From CAWIVJ01 sp963839525 (lineage in GTDB: Bacteria; Cyanobacteriota; Vampirovibrionia; Gastranaerophilales; Gastranaerophilaceae), in NCBI GenBank assembly GCA_963839525.1, contig CAWIVJ010000005.1:496001-560000 (forward strand): DNA of 64,000 nucleotides, in the 5' to 3' direction. This document shows, piece by piece, positions 8,432 to 16,031 of the stretch (its first letter is position 1; each line of letters begins with the position of its first letter). The notes under the pieces were generated by a model, which saw nothing but the letters and a program-made list of their open reading frames with translations, made no database searches and had not been told where the DNA came from. Both the position numbers and the translations under genes were made by a program.

Positions 8432-9763
8432 AATTATTTCCTCAAATTTCATTGAGCGTGAAGCCTTTAAGATTATTGTAGTACCAAATTTTACATTATC
8501 AAGAATGTAACGTGATATTTGTAAATTATTTTCAAAATTTAATGATGAAATACCTTTTTCGTTAAGCTTTTTAGTTATTTCATTTGCCAATTTACCTACC
8601 GTAATTACGCTTACATCTTTTTTAATGTATTTTAATAAAAATTCGCCAATTTCATTGTGATATTCAAGCTCTTTCTCCCCTAATTCAGCCATATCACCCA
8701 AAATCAAGACCAATGGAGGAGAATAAAGCTCTATAAAAGTTTTTATTGCAACTTTCATTGAATCAGGATTTGCATTATAGCTATCGTTTATTATTTTATA
8801 GCCTTTTACTTCTTGAAGCTCCCATCTTTTTTCTATAGGCAAGTATTTTTTTAAACCGGCTGCAATCTCAATCTCATTAAGACCGAGAATAAGTCCCATT
8901 TCTATTACTGCAAGCGAATTTTGGATATTATAATCCCCCTCAACATTAAGTTCGTAGTCATGATTTTTATATTCAAACTTAGAATAACCAATTCTATGTT
9001 CTGCAATTTTTGTGTCTCTTAGCGAAAAGTATTTATAAGGAACAGGCAGTGAAAAACAGTTAGTTAAAAGAACTTTTTTTATCAGCTTATTATCATGTGC
9101 TATAATTGTTCCGCTTTTTTTCATATATTTTACAACTTCACATTTTGCTTTTACAATATTTTCCAGTGACCCCAAACGTCCGATATGTGCTATTCCTACA
9201 TTCACAATAATTGAAATATCCGGTTCCGAATATTTAGAAAGTAATTCAATTTCGCCTAAACCCCGCATTCCCATTTCTAAAATCAAAACTTCAGTATCTT
9301 CCGGCATGGATAAAATTGTTTTACAAAGGCCTATTTCATTATTAAAATTTAATTCTGATTTGTGAGTTTTAAATTTTTCACTTGCAACACAATATGCCAT
9401 TTCTTTTGTTGTTGTTTTCCCGCTGCTTCCGGTAATTGCAACAGTCATAGGATTTATTTTTCTTTTATAAAACTGCGCCAGTTGCAAATAAGCTGTTAAA
9501 ATATTTTCAACTTTAAGAACAAGTTTAGAGCTTTTATTTTTTACTTCACTTGTGCAAAAATACCCTGTTGCACCAGCTTCAATTGCTTTATCAATAAATT
9601 TTTCCCCGTCAAAATTCTCACCTTTAAGCGGTAAATATATTTCACCTTTATTAATTGTTCTGGTATCAGTTGAAAAGGTGAATTTATCGTCTGCCTTAAT
9701 GCCTTCGCTTTTTAATAACTCAGCTCCTGTTGCTTTTAATATTTCCTCTAAAGTAAATTTCAT
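8408..9763 (-). CDS. murF: MurF, UDP-MurNAc-tripeptide:D-Ala-D-Ala ligase
   Basis: MurF completes the cytoplasmic cell-wall precursor by adding D-alanyl-D-alanine. The 451-aa protein has the ATP loop TGSSGKTTTK at residues 111-120, EMGMRGLGEIE in the middle domain and NDSYNANPDSM in the C-terminal part. It is the first gene of the operon. A sigma70-like promoter lies at 9796-9824, giving a leader of about 26 nt. The ribosome binding site (AGAGATAAGA) is weak. The last five residues come from the heptamer repeat tract, so the C-terminus has probably been altered by repeat expansion. Confidence 0.96.
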   Translation of the reverse strand: MKFTLEEILKATGAELLKSEGIKADDKFTFSTDTRTINKGEIYLPLKGENFDGEKFIDKAIEAGATGYFCTSEVKNKSSKLVLKVENILTAYLQLAQFYKRKINPMTVAITGSSGKTTTKEMAYCVASEKFKTHKSELNFNNEIGLCKTILSMPEDTEVLILEMGMRGLGEIELLSKYSEPDISIIVNVGIAHIGRLGSLENIVKAKCEVVKYMKKSGTIIAHDNKLIKKVLLTNCFSLPVPYKYFSLRDTKIAEHRIGYSKFEYKNHDYELNVEGDYNIQNSLAVIEMGLILGLNEIEIAAGLKKYLPIEKRWELQEVKGYKIINDSYNANPDSMKVAIKTFIELYSPPLVLILGDMAELGEKELEYHNEIGEFLLKYIKKDVSVITVGKLANEITKKLNEKGISSLNFENNLQISRYILDNVKFGTTIILKASRSMKFEEIIEIVNDKQ

Positions 9764-9795
9764 TCTTATCTCTTTTTAATTGCACCTTCTAAATA

Positions 9796-9824
9796 ATTTT
9801 AACTTCTAAGTCGGAATAAATCAA
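9796..9824 (-). promoter_or_regulatory. Sigma70-like promoter of the murF operon
   Basis: On the minus strand TTGATT (9819-9824) and TAAAAT (9796-9801) are separated by 17 bp. The predicted start lies about 25-30 nt before the murF ATG. Confidence 0.5.
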
Positions 9825-9926
9825 TTTTTTAAAATTCAATAATAAAAACCAATCTTAATTAAATGTAATCTATACATACTTATTTAAGAATATTTTTATG
9901 TTAAAAAACTACTAATAACTAATTCA

Positions 9927-11183
9927 TTATAATATAAATTGCAAAGTTTGATAAGCCTCTTGTATGTCTTTAAATATTTCATCGGCTTCAGTTTTATCAG
10001 CTTCACTTACATCAGGATGATTTTTTTTAACTAATCTTCTATAAGCATTAGTCAATCCTTCTTTTTTTAATTTAGTTAAATTACCTAAATCCTCTCCGTA
10101 TTTTCTAAAAAGATTAAAAGCTTTTGTTAATTCGTTATTTTCTTTTATAAGAAAAACATCGGGATTTTCTCTTCCTAAAAACATCTTTTCATATTGTACC
10201 TGAGACGGAATTAATTTTCCTTTTTCATAATATAAAATTCGTTCGGCATTCCCTATCAAAGAACAATTCAGAACAGAACTAAAATCATCAGAAGGAACTC
10301 CGAATTTTCTTGCCAATTCTATACCTTTTTTATTAAAAAATTTTCCTATATAAAGTTGTTTTTTAGCTCCAGGAGTAAGAATCCCAAAAGTCCTTATATC
10401 TCTGGAAGTTTTTGCTAAATATTCTTCAGATAAATTACATACAGCCTCAAAAAGATTACCGCCAAAAATTTTGATGTTTTCTTTTAATTCAGCTCGAATT
10501 TCCGTTGTAATACAAATGTTTCCGTCATCATATTTTTCCATAGCTTTTGTTGTGCTAATATTTTCTGTTAAATCAATCGGCTTCTGACCAAAGTAATAAT
10601 CAATAAGAGAGTCCATTTCTTTATTAAACCTGTTCTTTACCCATGTCGGAATTGGTTTTTCTGAATTTTCGCATACTTCTGAAAAATGCCCCAATGCTAA
10701 GCAGGTATTAATTTTTATTTTTTCTTTTTCAAAAGGTGTTACTATAGATTTGGTTGAGAGTTTTAATCTTTTCAAATACTCAAGCATTGCTTTCAAACTA
10801 CCTTCATCCGCAAAACCCTTCTTCAAAAGATCTAAAGTATTTTTTATTCCCTCATGAGAGTTTAAGATTAACATTTTTTGCTTAATTCTTGCAACTTTTT
10901 GCCAAAATTTTTTCCCTCTTTTATTAAATTTTAATCTTGCCGTGCTTAGTTGTAATCCAAATAAAAGCCTGTCTTTTAAGATCGTATACAATAATTTTTG
11001 AAATTTTTTTGATTGGTTCTTTCCTGCAAATGAAATATTTCTAAAATTTTTGATAGATAAATCATTATTTAAAATATTATTATTTGAACAAATAAAGGTT
11101 TGTCTCAAACTTTTATTTCGTTTTTTATAATATTCATTATACGGGGATTGCGGATGGTTTATTAATAAAAAAGTTTTTTTCAT
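9927..11183 (-). CDS. Protein with C-terminal J domain and N-terminal ISFxG motif
   Basis: The protein is about 418 aa from the ATG at 11183; a TTG at 11195 is also possible, and neither has a good ribosome binding site. The last 45 residues are a J-domain-like fold: NAYRRLVKKNHPDVS contains the HPD tripeptide needed to stimulate Hsp70 ATPase, followed by EIFKDIQEAYQTL. Canonical DnaJ proteins carry this domain at the N-terminus, with G/F and zinc regions that are absent here. Residues about 50-54 read ISFAG, resembling ISFKG in the protein at 61638. The central 300 residues are helical and basic and I do not recognise them. No signal peptide is convincing. It is monocistronic and could recruit DnaK to a specific client. 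Confidence 0.75.
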   Translation of the reverse strand: MKKTFLLINHPQSPYNEYYKKRNKSLRQTFICSNNNILNNDLSIKNFRNISFAGKNQSKKFQKLLYTILKDRLLFGLQLSTARLKFNKRGKKFWQKVARIKQKMLILNSHEGIKNTLDLLKKGFADEGSLKAMLEYLKRLKLSTKSIVTPFEKEKIKINTCLALGHFSEVCENSEKPIPTWVKNRFNKEMDSLIDYYFGQKPIDLTENISTTKAMEKYDDGNICITTEIRAELKENIKIFGGNLFEAVCNLSEEYLAKTSRDIRTFGILTPGAKKQLYIGKFFNKKGIELARKFGVPSDDFSSVLNCSLIGNAERILYYEKGKLIPSQVQYEKMFLGRENPDVFLIKENNELTKAFNLFRKYGEDLGNLTKLKKEGLTNAYRRLVKKNHPDVSEADKTEADEIFKDIQEAYQTLQFIL

Positions 11184-11195
11184 AATTTTTGTCAA

Positions 11196-11602
11196 TATTC
11201 ACTACCAATAATTATAAGTCGCTAAAAAATAAATATTATCAGCTTATAAAAAATGTTTACAATCTTAACTATCTACATAATCCTAAACTTATTGCAAAGG
11301 GAATCATGCAAAACTCAGGTTTTGTGGTTTAGCAATAATTTTATGCTTTAATTCACAAAAAAAAAGACCCCGTATTTTAAGGGGGTCAAGGTTGGTTATT
11401 TTTTGGTTTATTTGGTATATTAATGTATTTTTTGGGGGTAATTCTTTGTTTTTATAATTATTTAATAGAGGTGAAGATTAAAAATTGCCCTCTAAAATAG
11501 AAAAGTTTTTATATTATTTTACAAAACCACCTATTAATAAGGGTTTTAAGCCTAAAATTTAACTTTACAATTTTTAATATTGCGGTTTTTCAATTATCAT
11601 TA
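11196..11602. other. Gene-free region between minE and the J-domain gene
   Basis: About 400 bp of very AT-rich sequence. The only clear signal is the minCDE terminator at 11366-11387. No open frame with a ribosome binding site was seen. Confidence 0.6.
11366..11387 (-). terminator. Intrinsic terminator of minCDE
   Basis: On the minus strand GACCCC and GGGGTC form a stem followed by nine T residues. It lies about 215 bp past the minE stop codon. Confidence 0.85.
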
Positions 11603-12121
11603 TTAAGATTTAATCTTTTTTGTTTTCTTTTTAGGAGATTCTTCAATATCTTTTTTTGACTCTTCAGCTATTTCTTCCTTTTCCTGCTCCTCGCCCTCTA
11701 TTTCCTCAATTACTTCCTCAGGCTCCTGTTCTTTAGTCTCCTCAATATTTTCCTTTTCCTGCTCAAGATTCTGTGTTTCTTCTTCTTCAACTTTTGCTTT
11801 ATCTTCAGCATCAAAATTTGCCTGAATCTCTTCTTCATCCTTAGCTCTTAAAACAGGTATAGAAAGCATTAAAGCCATAGAATCGCCTTCTTGCTCAAAA
11901 TTAAGTTCAAGAGCTTCTTTATCCATCTCAACATATTTTGAAAGCAATTCAATCATTTCACCTTTCATTCTTTCCAAAAGAAGCGGCGTTAAATTGGTCC
12001 TGTCTTGCATTAAAACAAGTTTGAGGCGATTACAAGCCAGATTCTTAGAGTCATTTTCTTTTTCTTGGGTCTGGAAAAATCCTAAAACTTTTTTATATAA
12101 TTCGCTAAATATTTCTATCAT
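11603..12121 (-). CDS. minE: MinE with a long acidic C-terminal extension
   Basis: MinE stimulates MinD ATPase and drives pole-to-pole Min oscillation. Residues 1-92 cover a normal MinE: an amphipathic N-terminal helix (MIEIFSELYKKVLGFF), then the anti-MinCD and dimer region from RLKLVLMQDRTNLTP to SMALMLSIPV. Typical MinE proteins are about 90 aa; this one continues to 172 aa with a Glu-rich stretch (93-162) ending in a lysine patch, KKKTKK. The tail is low complexity and probably disordered. The start codon overlaps the minD stop (ATGA), so translation is coupled. The core assignment is firm; the function of the tail is unknown. Confidence 0.9.
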   Translation of the reverse strand: MIEIFSELYKKVLGFFQTQEKENDSKNLACNRLKLVLMQDRTNLTPLLLERMKGEMIELLSKYVEMDKEALELNFEQEGDSMALMLSIPVLRAKDEEEIQANFDAEDKAKVEEEETQNLEQEKENIEETKEQEPEEVIEEIEGEEQEKEEIAEESKKDIEESPKKKTKKIKS

Positions 12122-12939
12122 GCTTTTTGCTCCTTACCAAAAATCCCTGCAAAGAACTTTTTTACTTTGTCAACAACTCCTTTAGGCTCATCTAAATCAA
12201 GAAAATCGACTTCTTCTCCCATAATTCTTCTTGCCACATTCTGATAGGCTTTTCCAGCTAAAGATTTTTCATCGTTAACAATTGGCTCACCTTTGTTTGT
12301 AGAAGTTATAACTCCTGTATCTTCAGGAACTATACCAATTAAAGGACAAGACAAAATATCTACAACATCTTCTACACTCATCATATCATTTGACCGTATA
12401 AGACTTGGGCGAACTCTATTTAAAAGTAATCTGTAAGATTCCATTCCTTCTTTTGATTCTAAAAGACCTATAATCCTGTCTGCATCACGAACAGCAGACA
12501 TTTCAGGGGTAGTAACTACAATAGCCTCATTTGCACCGGCAACTGCATTTTGAAATCCTTGTTCAATACCTGCAGGACAATCTACAATTATAAAATCATT
12601 ATATTCCTTTAATTCTTCACAAATTAATTTTAATTGTTCTTGTGAAAGCGCACTCTTATCGCGCGTCTGCGCTGCTGCAAGCAAGCAAAGATTAGGATTT
12701 TTCTTATCTTTAACTAAAGCTTGTTTAAGCTTGCAACGTTCTTCTACAACGTCAATTATTGTATAAACTATTCTATTTTCAAGTCCTAAAAGCAAGTCTA
12801 AATTTCTCAATCCGATATCTGTATCAATTAAAACAACTTTTTGTCCTGCTTTTGCAAGTGCTGTACCTATATTAGCGCTGGTAGTTGTTTTACCTACCCC
12901 GCCTTTTCCTGATGTTATCACTATTACTCGACCGCTCAT
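12118..12939 (-). CDS. minD: MinD, septum-site ATPase
   Basis: MinD is a peripheral membrane ATPase that recruits MinC to the membrane and responds to MinE. The 273-aa protein begins with the deviant Walker A motif GKGGVGKTTT (residues 11-20) and has IDTDIGLRNLDLLLG and IIVDCPAGIEQGF. The C-terminal amphipathic membrane-targeting helix is visible (VVDKVKKFFAGIFGK). It lies 52 bp after minC and overlaps minE by four bases. Together with minC and minE it forms a complete division-site system. Confidence 0.97.
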   Translation of the reverse strand: MSGRVIVITSGKGGVGKTTTSANIGTALAKAGQKVVLIDTDIGLRNLDLLLGLENRIVYTIIDVVEERCKLKQALVKDKKNPNLCLLAAAQTRDKSALSQEQLKLICEELKEYNDFIIVDCPAGIEQGFQNAVAGANEAIVVTTPEMSAVRDADRIIGLLESKEGMESYRLLLNRVRPSLIRSNDMMSVEDVVDILSCPLIGIVPEDTGVITSTNKGEPIVNDEKSLAGKAYQNVARRIMGEEVDFLDLDEPKGVVDKVKKFFAGIFGKEQKA

Positions 12940-12991
12940 TTTTTCTCCTTTATCAGGTGAAGAGTTAAAAGATACCTAATCCCTCCGCCTC

Positions 12992-13867
12992 TCAAATTTC
13001 ACTCATTTTATATATAGCTATTTCATTATTTTTTACTCTTGCTTCTTCAGGAGTAAATTGATTTGACCTTTGTATAAAAGGTATGTTTATTGAATCAGGA
13101 CGTCTTGCGTAAAATCCGGAAATTCTTAATTGAATTGCATTTATTTTTAATGCCCGAATTTTTGCAAAATTATTGCCTCTTGCTCCTGCATGTGCAATTC
13201 CGCCAAGAATTCCCCAAATTGTAATATCGCCTTTGGCAATTATTTCACTTCCCGGGTTTACATCACCTATTAAAACTACATTTCCGTCGTAAGACATCGT
13301 TTGCCCTGAACGAAGTGTTTGCTGCAAATATAAAGTAGGCAATTTTTTTAATTCGTGTTCACAAACCCCTTTTTTACTTGGCAAATCATTTTCATCAATA
13401 AATTCTTCAAGTTTTTCTTCTGCTTCAAGTTCTTCTTCACTTTTTTCAACCACTTCTATTTTTTCTTCTTTTGCGGGCTCATGTTCAATTAACTCATAAC
13501 TTGATGCTTTTTCAGGTTTTTTTTCTTCCGTTTCAAGAATTTCAACTTGTTCCGGTTCAAGTTCTTGAACTTCTATTTCATTTTCAAGCTCGGAAACAAT
13601 TATTCCTAAATTTAAAGCTGAAAGTTCTGTTTTTTCAGAGTTTGTATCAACAAACGCCAATTCTGAATTCATTGATGTTATTAGTGACTTTATACTTAAT
13701 AATTGGGACTGGGTTAAATCAATAACGCCTAACTTCAAGCAAATTTTTTTATCCTTTGCTTCGGGCATCTCCAATATATTACTTAAATCATAAATAACAT
13801 CTGAAGCATTTTTTGCATTGCCTAAATCAATTATAAAACCGTTATCAACAAAACCTTTTTCGTCCAT
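12992..13867 (-). CDS. minC: MinC, septum-site inhibitor of FtsZ
   Basis: MinC inhibits FtsZ polymerisation away from midcell. The 291-aa protein has an N-terminal domain (about 1-95), a Glu/Lys-rich linker (about 95-170) and the C-terminal beta-helix domain that binds MinD, with TLRSGQTMSYDGNVVLIGDV and the glycine-rich WGILGGIAHAGARG. The acidic linker is longer than in the E. coli protein (231 aa) and echoes the acidic tail on MinE. It is the first gene of minCDE; a promoter candidate is at 13899-13927. The ribosome binding site (AGAG) is weak. Confidence 0.93.
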   Translation of the reverse strand: MDEKGFVDNGFIIDLGNAKNASDVIYDLSNILEMPEAKDKKICLKLGVIDLTQSQLLSIKSLITSMNSELAFVDTNSEKTELSALNLGIIVSELENEIEVQELEPEQVEILETEEKKPEKASSYELIEHEPAKEEKIEVVEKSEEELEAEEKLEEFIDENDLPSKKGVCEHELKKLPTLYLQQTLRSGQTMSYDGNVVLIGDVNPGSEIIAKGDITIWGILGGIAHAGARGNNFAKIRALKINAIQLRISGFYARRPDSINIPFIQRSNQFTPEEARVKNNEIAIYKMSEI

Positions 13868-13898
13868 TAAATTTATCTCTTTTATTAACTACATTAGA

Positions 13899-13927
13899 AT
13901 TTTATCTTAAATATAATGGATACACAA
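13899..13927 (-). promoter_or_regulatory. Candidate promoter of minCDE
   Basis: On the minus strand TTGTGT (13922-13927) and TAAAAT (13899-13904) are 17 bp apart. The -10 is good and the -35 matches only in TTG. Confidence 0.4.
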
Positions 13928-13974
13928 ATTATTGTTTAGATATATTTAGTAAATTTTTTATAACATTTTTATCT

Positions 13975-14000
13975 GGCATGCCTCAAAAGCATGCCTTTTT
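13975..14000 (+). terminator. Terminator-like hairpin with no upstream gene
   Basis: GGCATGC, a 7-base loop and GCATGCC are followed by TTTTT. It points along the plus strand, but the nearest upstream gene, minC, runs the other way. It may end a small or antisense RNA, or be a mobile palindrome; a related GCATGCC unit occurs near 58475. Confidence 0.45.
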
Positions 14001-14037
14001 CAGGAAGTTTTACATTTCTTAATGAAAAATCATCCTG

Positions 14038-14084
14038 TTTGCAATCATGAAAACCATGCTCTGAGCATGTTTCATGATTGCAAA
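14038..14084. repeat. Long imperfect palindrome
   Basis: A 15-bp outer stem (TTTGCAATCATGAAA at 14038-14052, TTTCATGATTGCAAA at 14070-14084) is continued by a 7-bp inner stem (CATGCTC/GAGCATG) with a two-base bulge. It is too symmetrical to be chance and lies in non-coding DNA. Confidence 0.75.
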
Positions 14085-14198
14085 TACCTCGAATCATGAC
14101 ATAGCTTGCAATATATCATGATTAATATACTTGAAATATAGCATTAATGCATGATTGAGTTGATTGTTTCAAAATGTAATATTGTGCTTAAATCCCTC

Positions 14199-14253
14199 TT
14201 GCAAAAACATTCTTACCTCTTATAATAGAATTAAAACAAGGCTCAGTGAGCCT
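14199..14253 (+). promoter_or_regulatory. Promoter and leader hairpin of the cysteine-rich gene
   Basis: TTGCAA (14199-14204) and TATAAT (14221-14226) are 16 bp apart. Just downstream, AGGCTC (14239-14244) and GAGCCT (14248-14253) form a short hairpin at the start of a leader of roughly 120 nt before the TTG start codon. Confidence 0.6.
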
Positions 14254-14354
14254 CTTGGGGTAGTTGTATTATTAATATGCGTTTTTAATGAAAAGAACCA
14301 AAGTTTTCTTTAAAAATGTGTTGTAAAAAAGTTAAAAGACTTGGAGGAAAAATT

Positions 14355-14573
14355 TTGTTTAGAAGTCGCGATATGGGTAGAGCTGTAGCAGTCAGAAGAT
14401 GGACACCGACTGCAATAGATTGTTATAAGAGAGGATGTAACTGCGAAGGATGTTTTTATAATGACTTTTTTAGCGGTACTGCACAAAAATGTCAAATGAA
14501 AGCCGCAGTTTTAGAGCTGGTAAGAGTGATAGGAACTCCAGATGTGGAGTTGCAACAAGTGCTTCAAGAATAA
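14355..14573 (+). CDS. Cysteine-rich 72-aa protein, TTG start, unknown function
   Basis: I place the start at TTG 14355 because GGAGG lies 7 nt upstream; an ATG at 14316 in the same frame has no ribosome binding site, and an in-frame ATG at 14373 is also poorer. The product (about 72 aa) holds RRWTPTAIDCYKRG, then CNCEGCFYNDFF and KCQMKAAVLELVRVIG. Four or five cysteines in a C-x(n)-CxCxxC-x(n)-C pattern suggest a small metal-binding fold, followed by a helix. It has its own promoter and a strong terminator. I do not recognise the family; a small regulatory or zinc-ribbon protein is possible. Confidence 0.75.
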   Translation: MFRSRDMGRAVAVRRWTPTAIDCYKRGCNCEGCFYNDFFSGTAQKCQMKAAVLELVRVIGTPDVELQQVLQE

Positions 14574-14608
14574 TTAGTTAGCACTAAAGTATGAAAAAAC
14601 ATTTGATT

Positions 14609-14638
14609 AGGCGGTCTTGGGGAAGTTCCGCCTTTTTT
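14609..14638 (+). terminator. Terminator of the cysteine-rich gene
   Basis: AGGCGG (14609-14614) pairs with CCGCCT (14628-14633), followed by TTTTTT. It lies about 35 bp after the stop codon. Confidence 0.85.
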
Positions 14639-14773
14639 CTTTAGGAAGCTGTAAACCCCCAAAAAACGGAAAAATCTTTTTATCGCTTACCGGTTCTGTT
14701 TACTCATTTTTTCCTCTTTAAAATTTTTTGTTTTGTTATATAATAAAAAAGTATCAATTAAACGGAGGTATTT

Positions 14774-15169
14774 ATGTACATTCATGTAAATGGAAGAAAT
14801 ATAGAAATCACAGATGCAATTAAAACTTATGTCAAAGAAAAAATAGGCAAAGTAACTCATCATTATGATCAAATTCAAGCAATAGAAGTTGTTTTATCCG
14901 TGATAAAAAATCCTTCTGCCTCTAAAAAACACAGAGCCGAGGTTCTTTGTAAATTTAATTCGGGCTCAATCCACTGCGAAGAATTAGCTGAATCAATGTA
15001 TGCAAGTATTGATTTATTGGCAGATAAACTTGACAGACAAGTGAAAAAACATAAAGATAAACTTCTTTCTTCTAAAGATAAATCCGCTTCAATAAGAACA
15101 GAAAAACCTGAAGAAATCGAAGAAGAAATTGAAGAAACAACCGAGGCAATAGCGGAAGAAATTGATTAA
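14774..15169 (+). CDS. hpf: Short ribosome hibernation factor with acidic tail
   Basis: HPF/RaiA proteins bind the 30S decoding region and silence ribosomes in stationary phase or starvation. Residues 1-95 match the S30AE domain (MYIHVNGRNIEITDAIKTYV, then KNPSASKKHRAEV and LADKLDRQVKKHKDKL). The protein stops at 131 aa: the C-terminal dimerisation domain of the long HPF (LrtA in cyanobacteria, about 190 aa) is missing and is replaced by a Glu-rich tail, EKPEEIEEEIEETTEA. GGAGG lies 7 nt before the ATG, and a -10 like TATAAT is at 14739-14744. This is therefore closer in architecture to the enterobacterial short forms. Confidence 0.9.
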   Translation: MYIHVNGRNIEITDAIKTYVKEKIGKVTHHYDQIQAIEVVLSVIKNPSASKKHRAEVLCKFNSGSIHCEELAESMYASIDLLADKLDRQVKKHKDKLLSSKDKSASIRTEKPEEIEEEIEETTEAIAEEID

Positions 15170-15170
15170 C

Positions 15171-15303
15171 GGTAAAAAAGTTGTTGTAATAATGCCCCTG
15201 CTTACAACACAGAAAAAACGTTGAAGCAAACTTACGAAGAAATTTACTATGATTTTGTAGATAAAGGTTGATGATAATTCTACATAAAAATAACTACAAT
15301 TGT
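15171..15303 (+). pseudogene. Decayed fragment of a family 2 glycosyltransferase
   Basis: Immediately after hpf, frames read in turn give GKKVVVIMP, then AYNTEKTLKQTYEEI and, after another frame change, VDDNST. These are the nucleotide-binding start and first DD motif of GT-A family 2 transferases (typical: VVxxPAYNE...VDDxSxD). An extra C in a CCCC run near 15194-15197 and later stops break the frame, and the rest of the gene is absent. It is a remnant, not a gene. The assignment rests on short motifs but their order and spacing are right. Confidence 0.6.
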
Positions 15304-15320
15304 TCATAATAAAAATAAAG

Positions 15321-15375
15321 GTTACGGAGGTAACCAGAAGTCTTGTTATAAAGTAGATGGGATAGCAATCCCGCC
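15321..15375 (+). promoter_or_regulatory. Two small hairpins upstream of the secreted-protein gene
   Basis: GGTTAC-GGAG-GTAACC (15321-15336) and GGGAT-AGCA-ATCCC lie in the 250-bp gap; the second includes ATAGCAATCCCGCC (15362-15375), which recurs at 28721-28734. A -10-like TATAAT follows at 15383-15388 without a good -35. Confidence 0.35.
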
Positions 15376-15419
15376 ATTATGATATAATAAATTCATGCCA
15401 AATTACAAAGGGGTAAAAT

Positions 15420-15920
15420 ATGAAAAAAATAATTTCTTTACTAATGTTATTTTGGGCTTTAACTGCTGTTGTTTTTGCAACAGAACTTCAAGGTGGGGTT
15501 TCATTTACTGTTGATTCAGCAAGAAATTATGTACAAGAAGGTCAACCAGATAATGTTAGTATTTCAAAATCTTATTACCAATTTCAAAAAAATAATACTA
15601 AAAAAATTGTTTATTCATATAATAATTCGGGTGACACCGTTGGAATAACTGTTCAATACAAGGGGGAGCCGAAGAAAGCTTATATTTATAATAAAAATAA
15701 CAAATTAATATACATTGATTATTATGATAAACCTGTCAACATTTACCCTCACAGAGGATATCGTTATAATATGGACGGAAAACTTATACTAACAAGTTTA
15801 ACCGTATCTAAAAACGAAATGTTTCGTTTTAGCCCTAACGGTAATCTTCTTGCTCATTCAGTTAATGGGATTATTTACGATGAAAACGGTGAAATTATCG
15901 GAAAAGGAAAAGCAAAGTAA
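15420..15920 (+). CDS. Secreted protein with short beta-repeat units, unknown function
   Basis: The 166-aa protein begins with a typical Sec signal peptide (MKKIISLLMLFWALTAVVFA, cleavage probably after the final Ala). The mature part is rich in Tyr, Asn and Lys. Its second half is made of short beta-turn units (YIYNKNNKLIYIDYY, YRYNMDGKLILTSL, FRFSPNGNLLAHS, IYDENGEIIGKG) that resemble MORN- or YD-like strands with N-G-x-L turns. AAGGGG lies 7 nt before the ATG. It sits alone between the glycosyltransferase remnant and the aldolase gene. It should be periplasmic or surface exposed; no enzyme signature was seen. Confidence 0.7.
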   Translation: MKKIISLLMLFWALTAVVFATELQGGVSFTVDSARNYVQEGQPDNVSISKSYYQFQKNNTKKIVYSYNNSGDTVGITVQYKGEPKKAYIYNKNNKLIYIDYYDKPVNIYPHRGYRYNMDGKLILTSLTVSKNEMFRFSPNGNLLAHSVNGIIYDENGEIIGKGKAK

Positions 15921-16031
15921 AGAAAATAGAGAATTGCTTCACCTTTTAATTCTTGCCTTTTACTCTATTGTAAAATTATCATCTTTGATGTAGATTAATT
16001 TACGTATACTTATTAAAAAAGGAGACCTGAA

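Larger units (their letters stand above)
13868..14354. other. Gene-free, palindrome-rich divergent region
   Basis: About 490 bp between minC (minus) and the small cysteine protein (plus). It holds the minC promoter, a terminator-like hairpin (13975-14000), a long imperfect palindrome (14038-14084), an AATCATGA/TCATGATT inverted repeat near 14091-14122, and the promoter and leader hairpin of the next gene. ATG-rich units (ATCATG, GCATG) recur throughout. No coding sequence is apparent. Confidence 0.6.

Noticed and set aside
14310..14495. Minus-strand frame opposite the cysteine protein
   Set aside because: It is a shadow with no ribosome binding site; the plus-strand gene has promoter, binding site and terminator.
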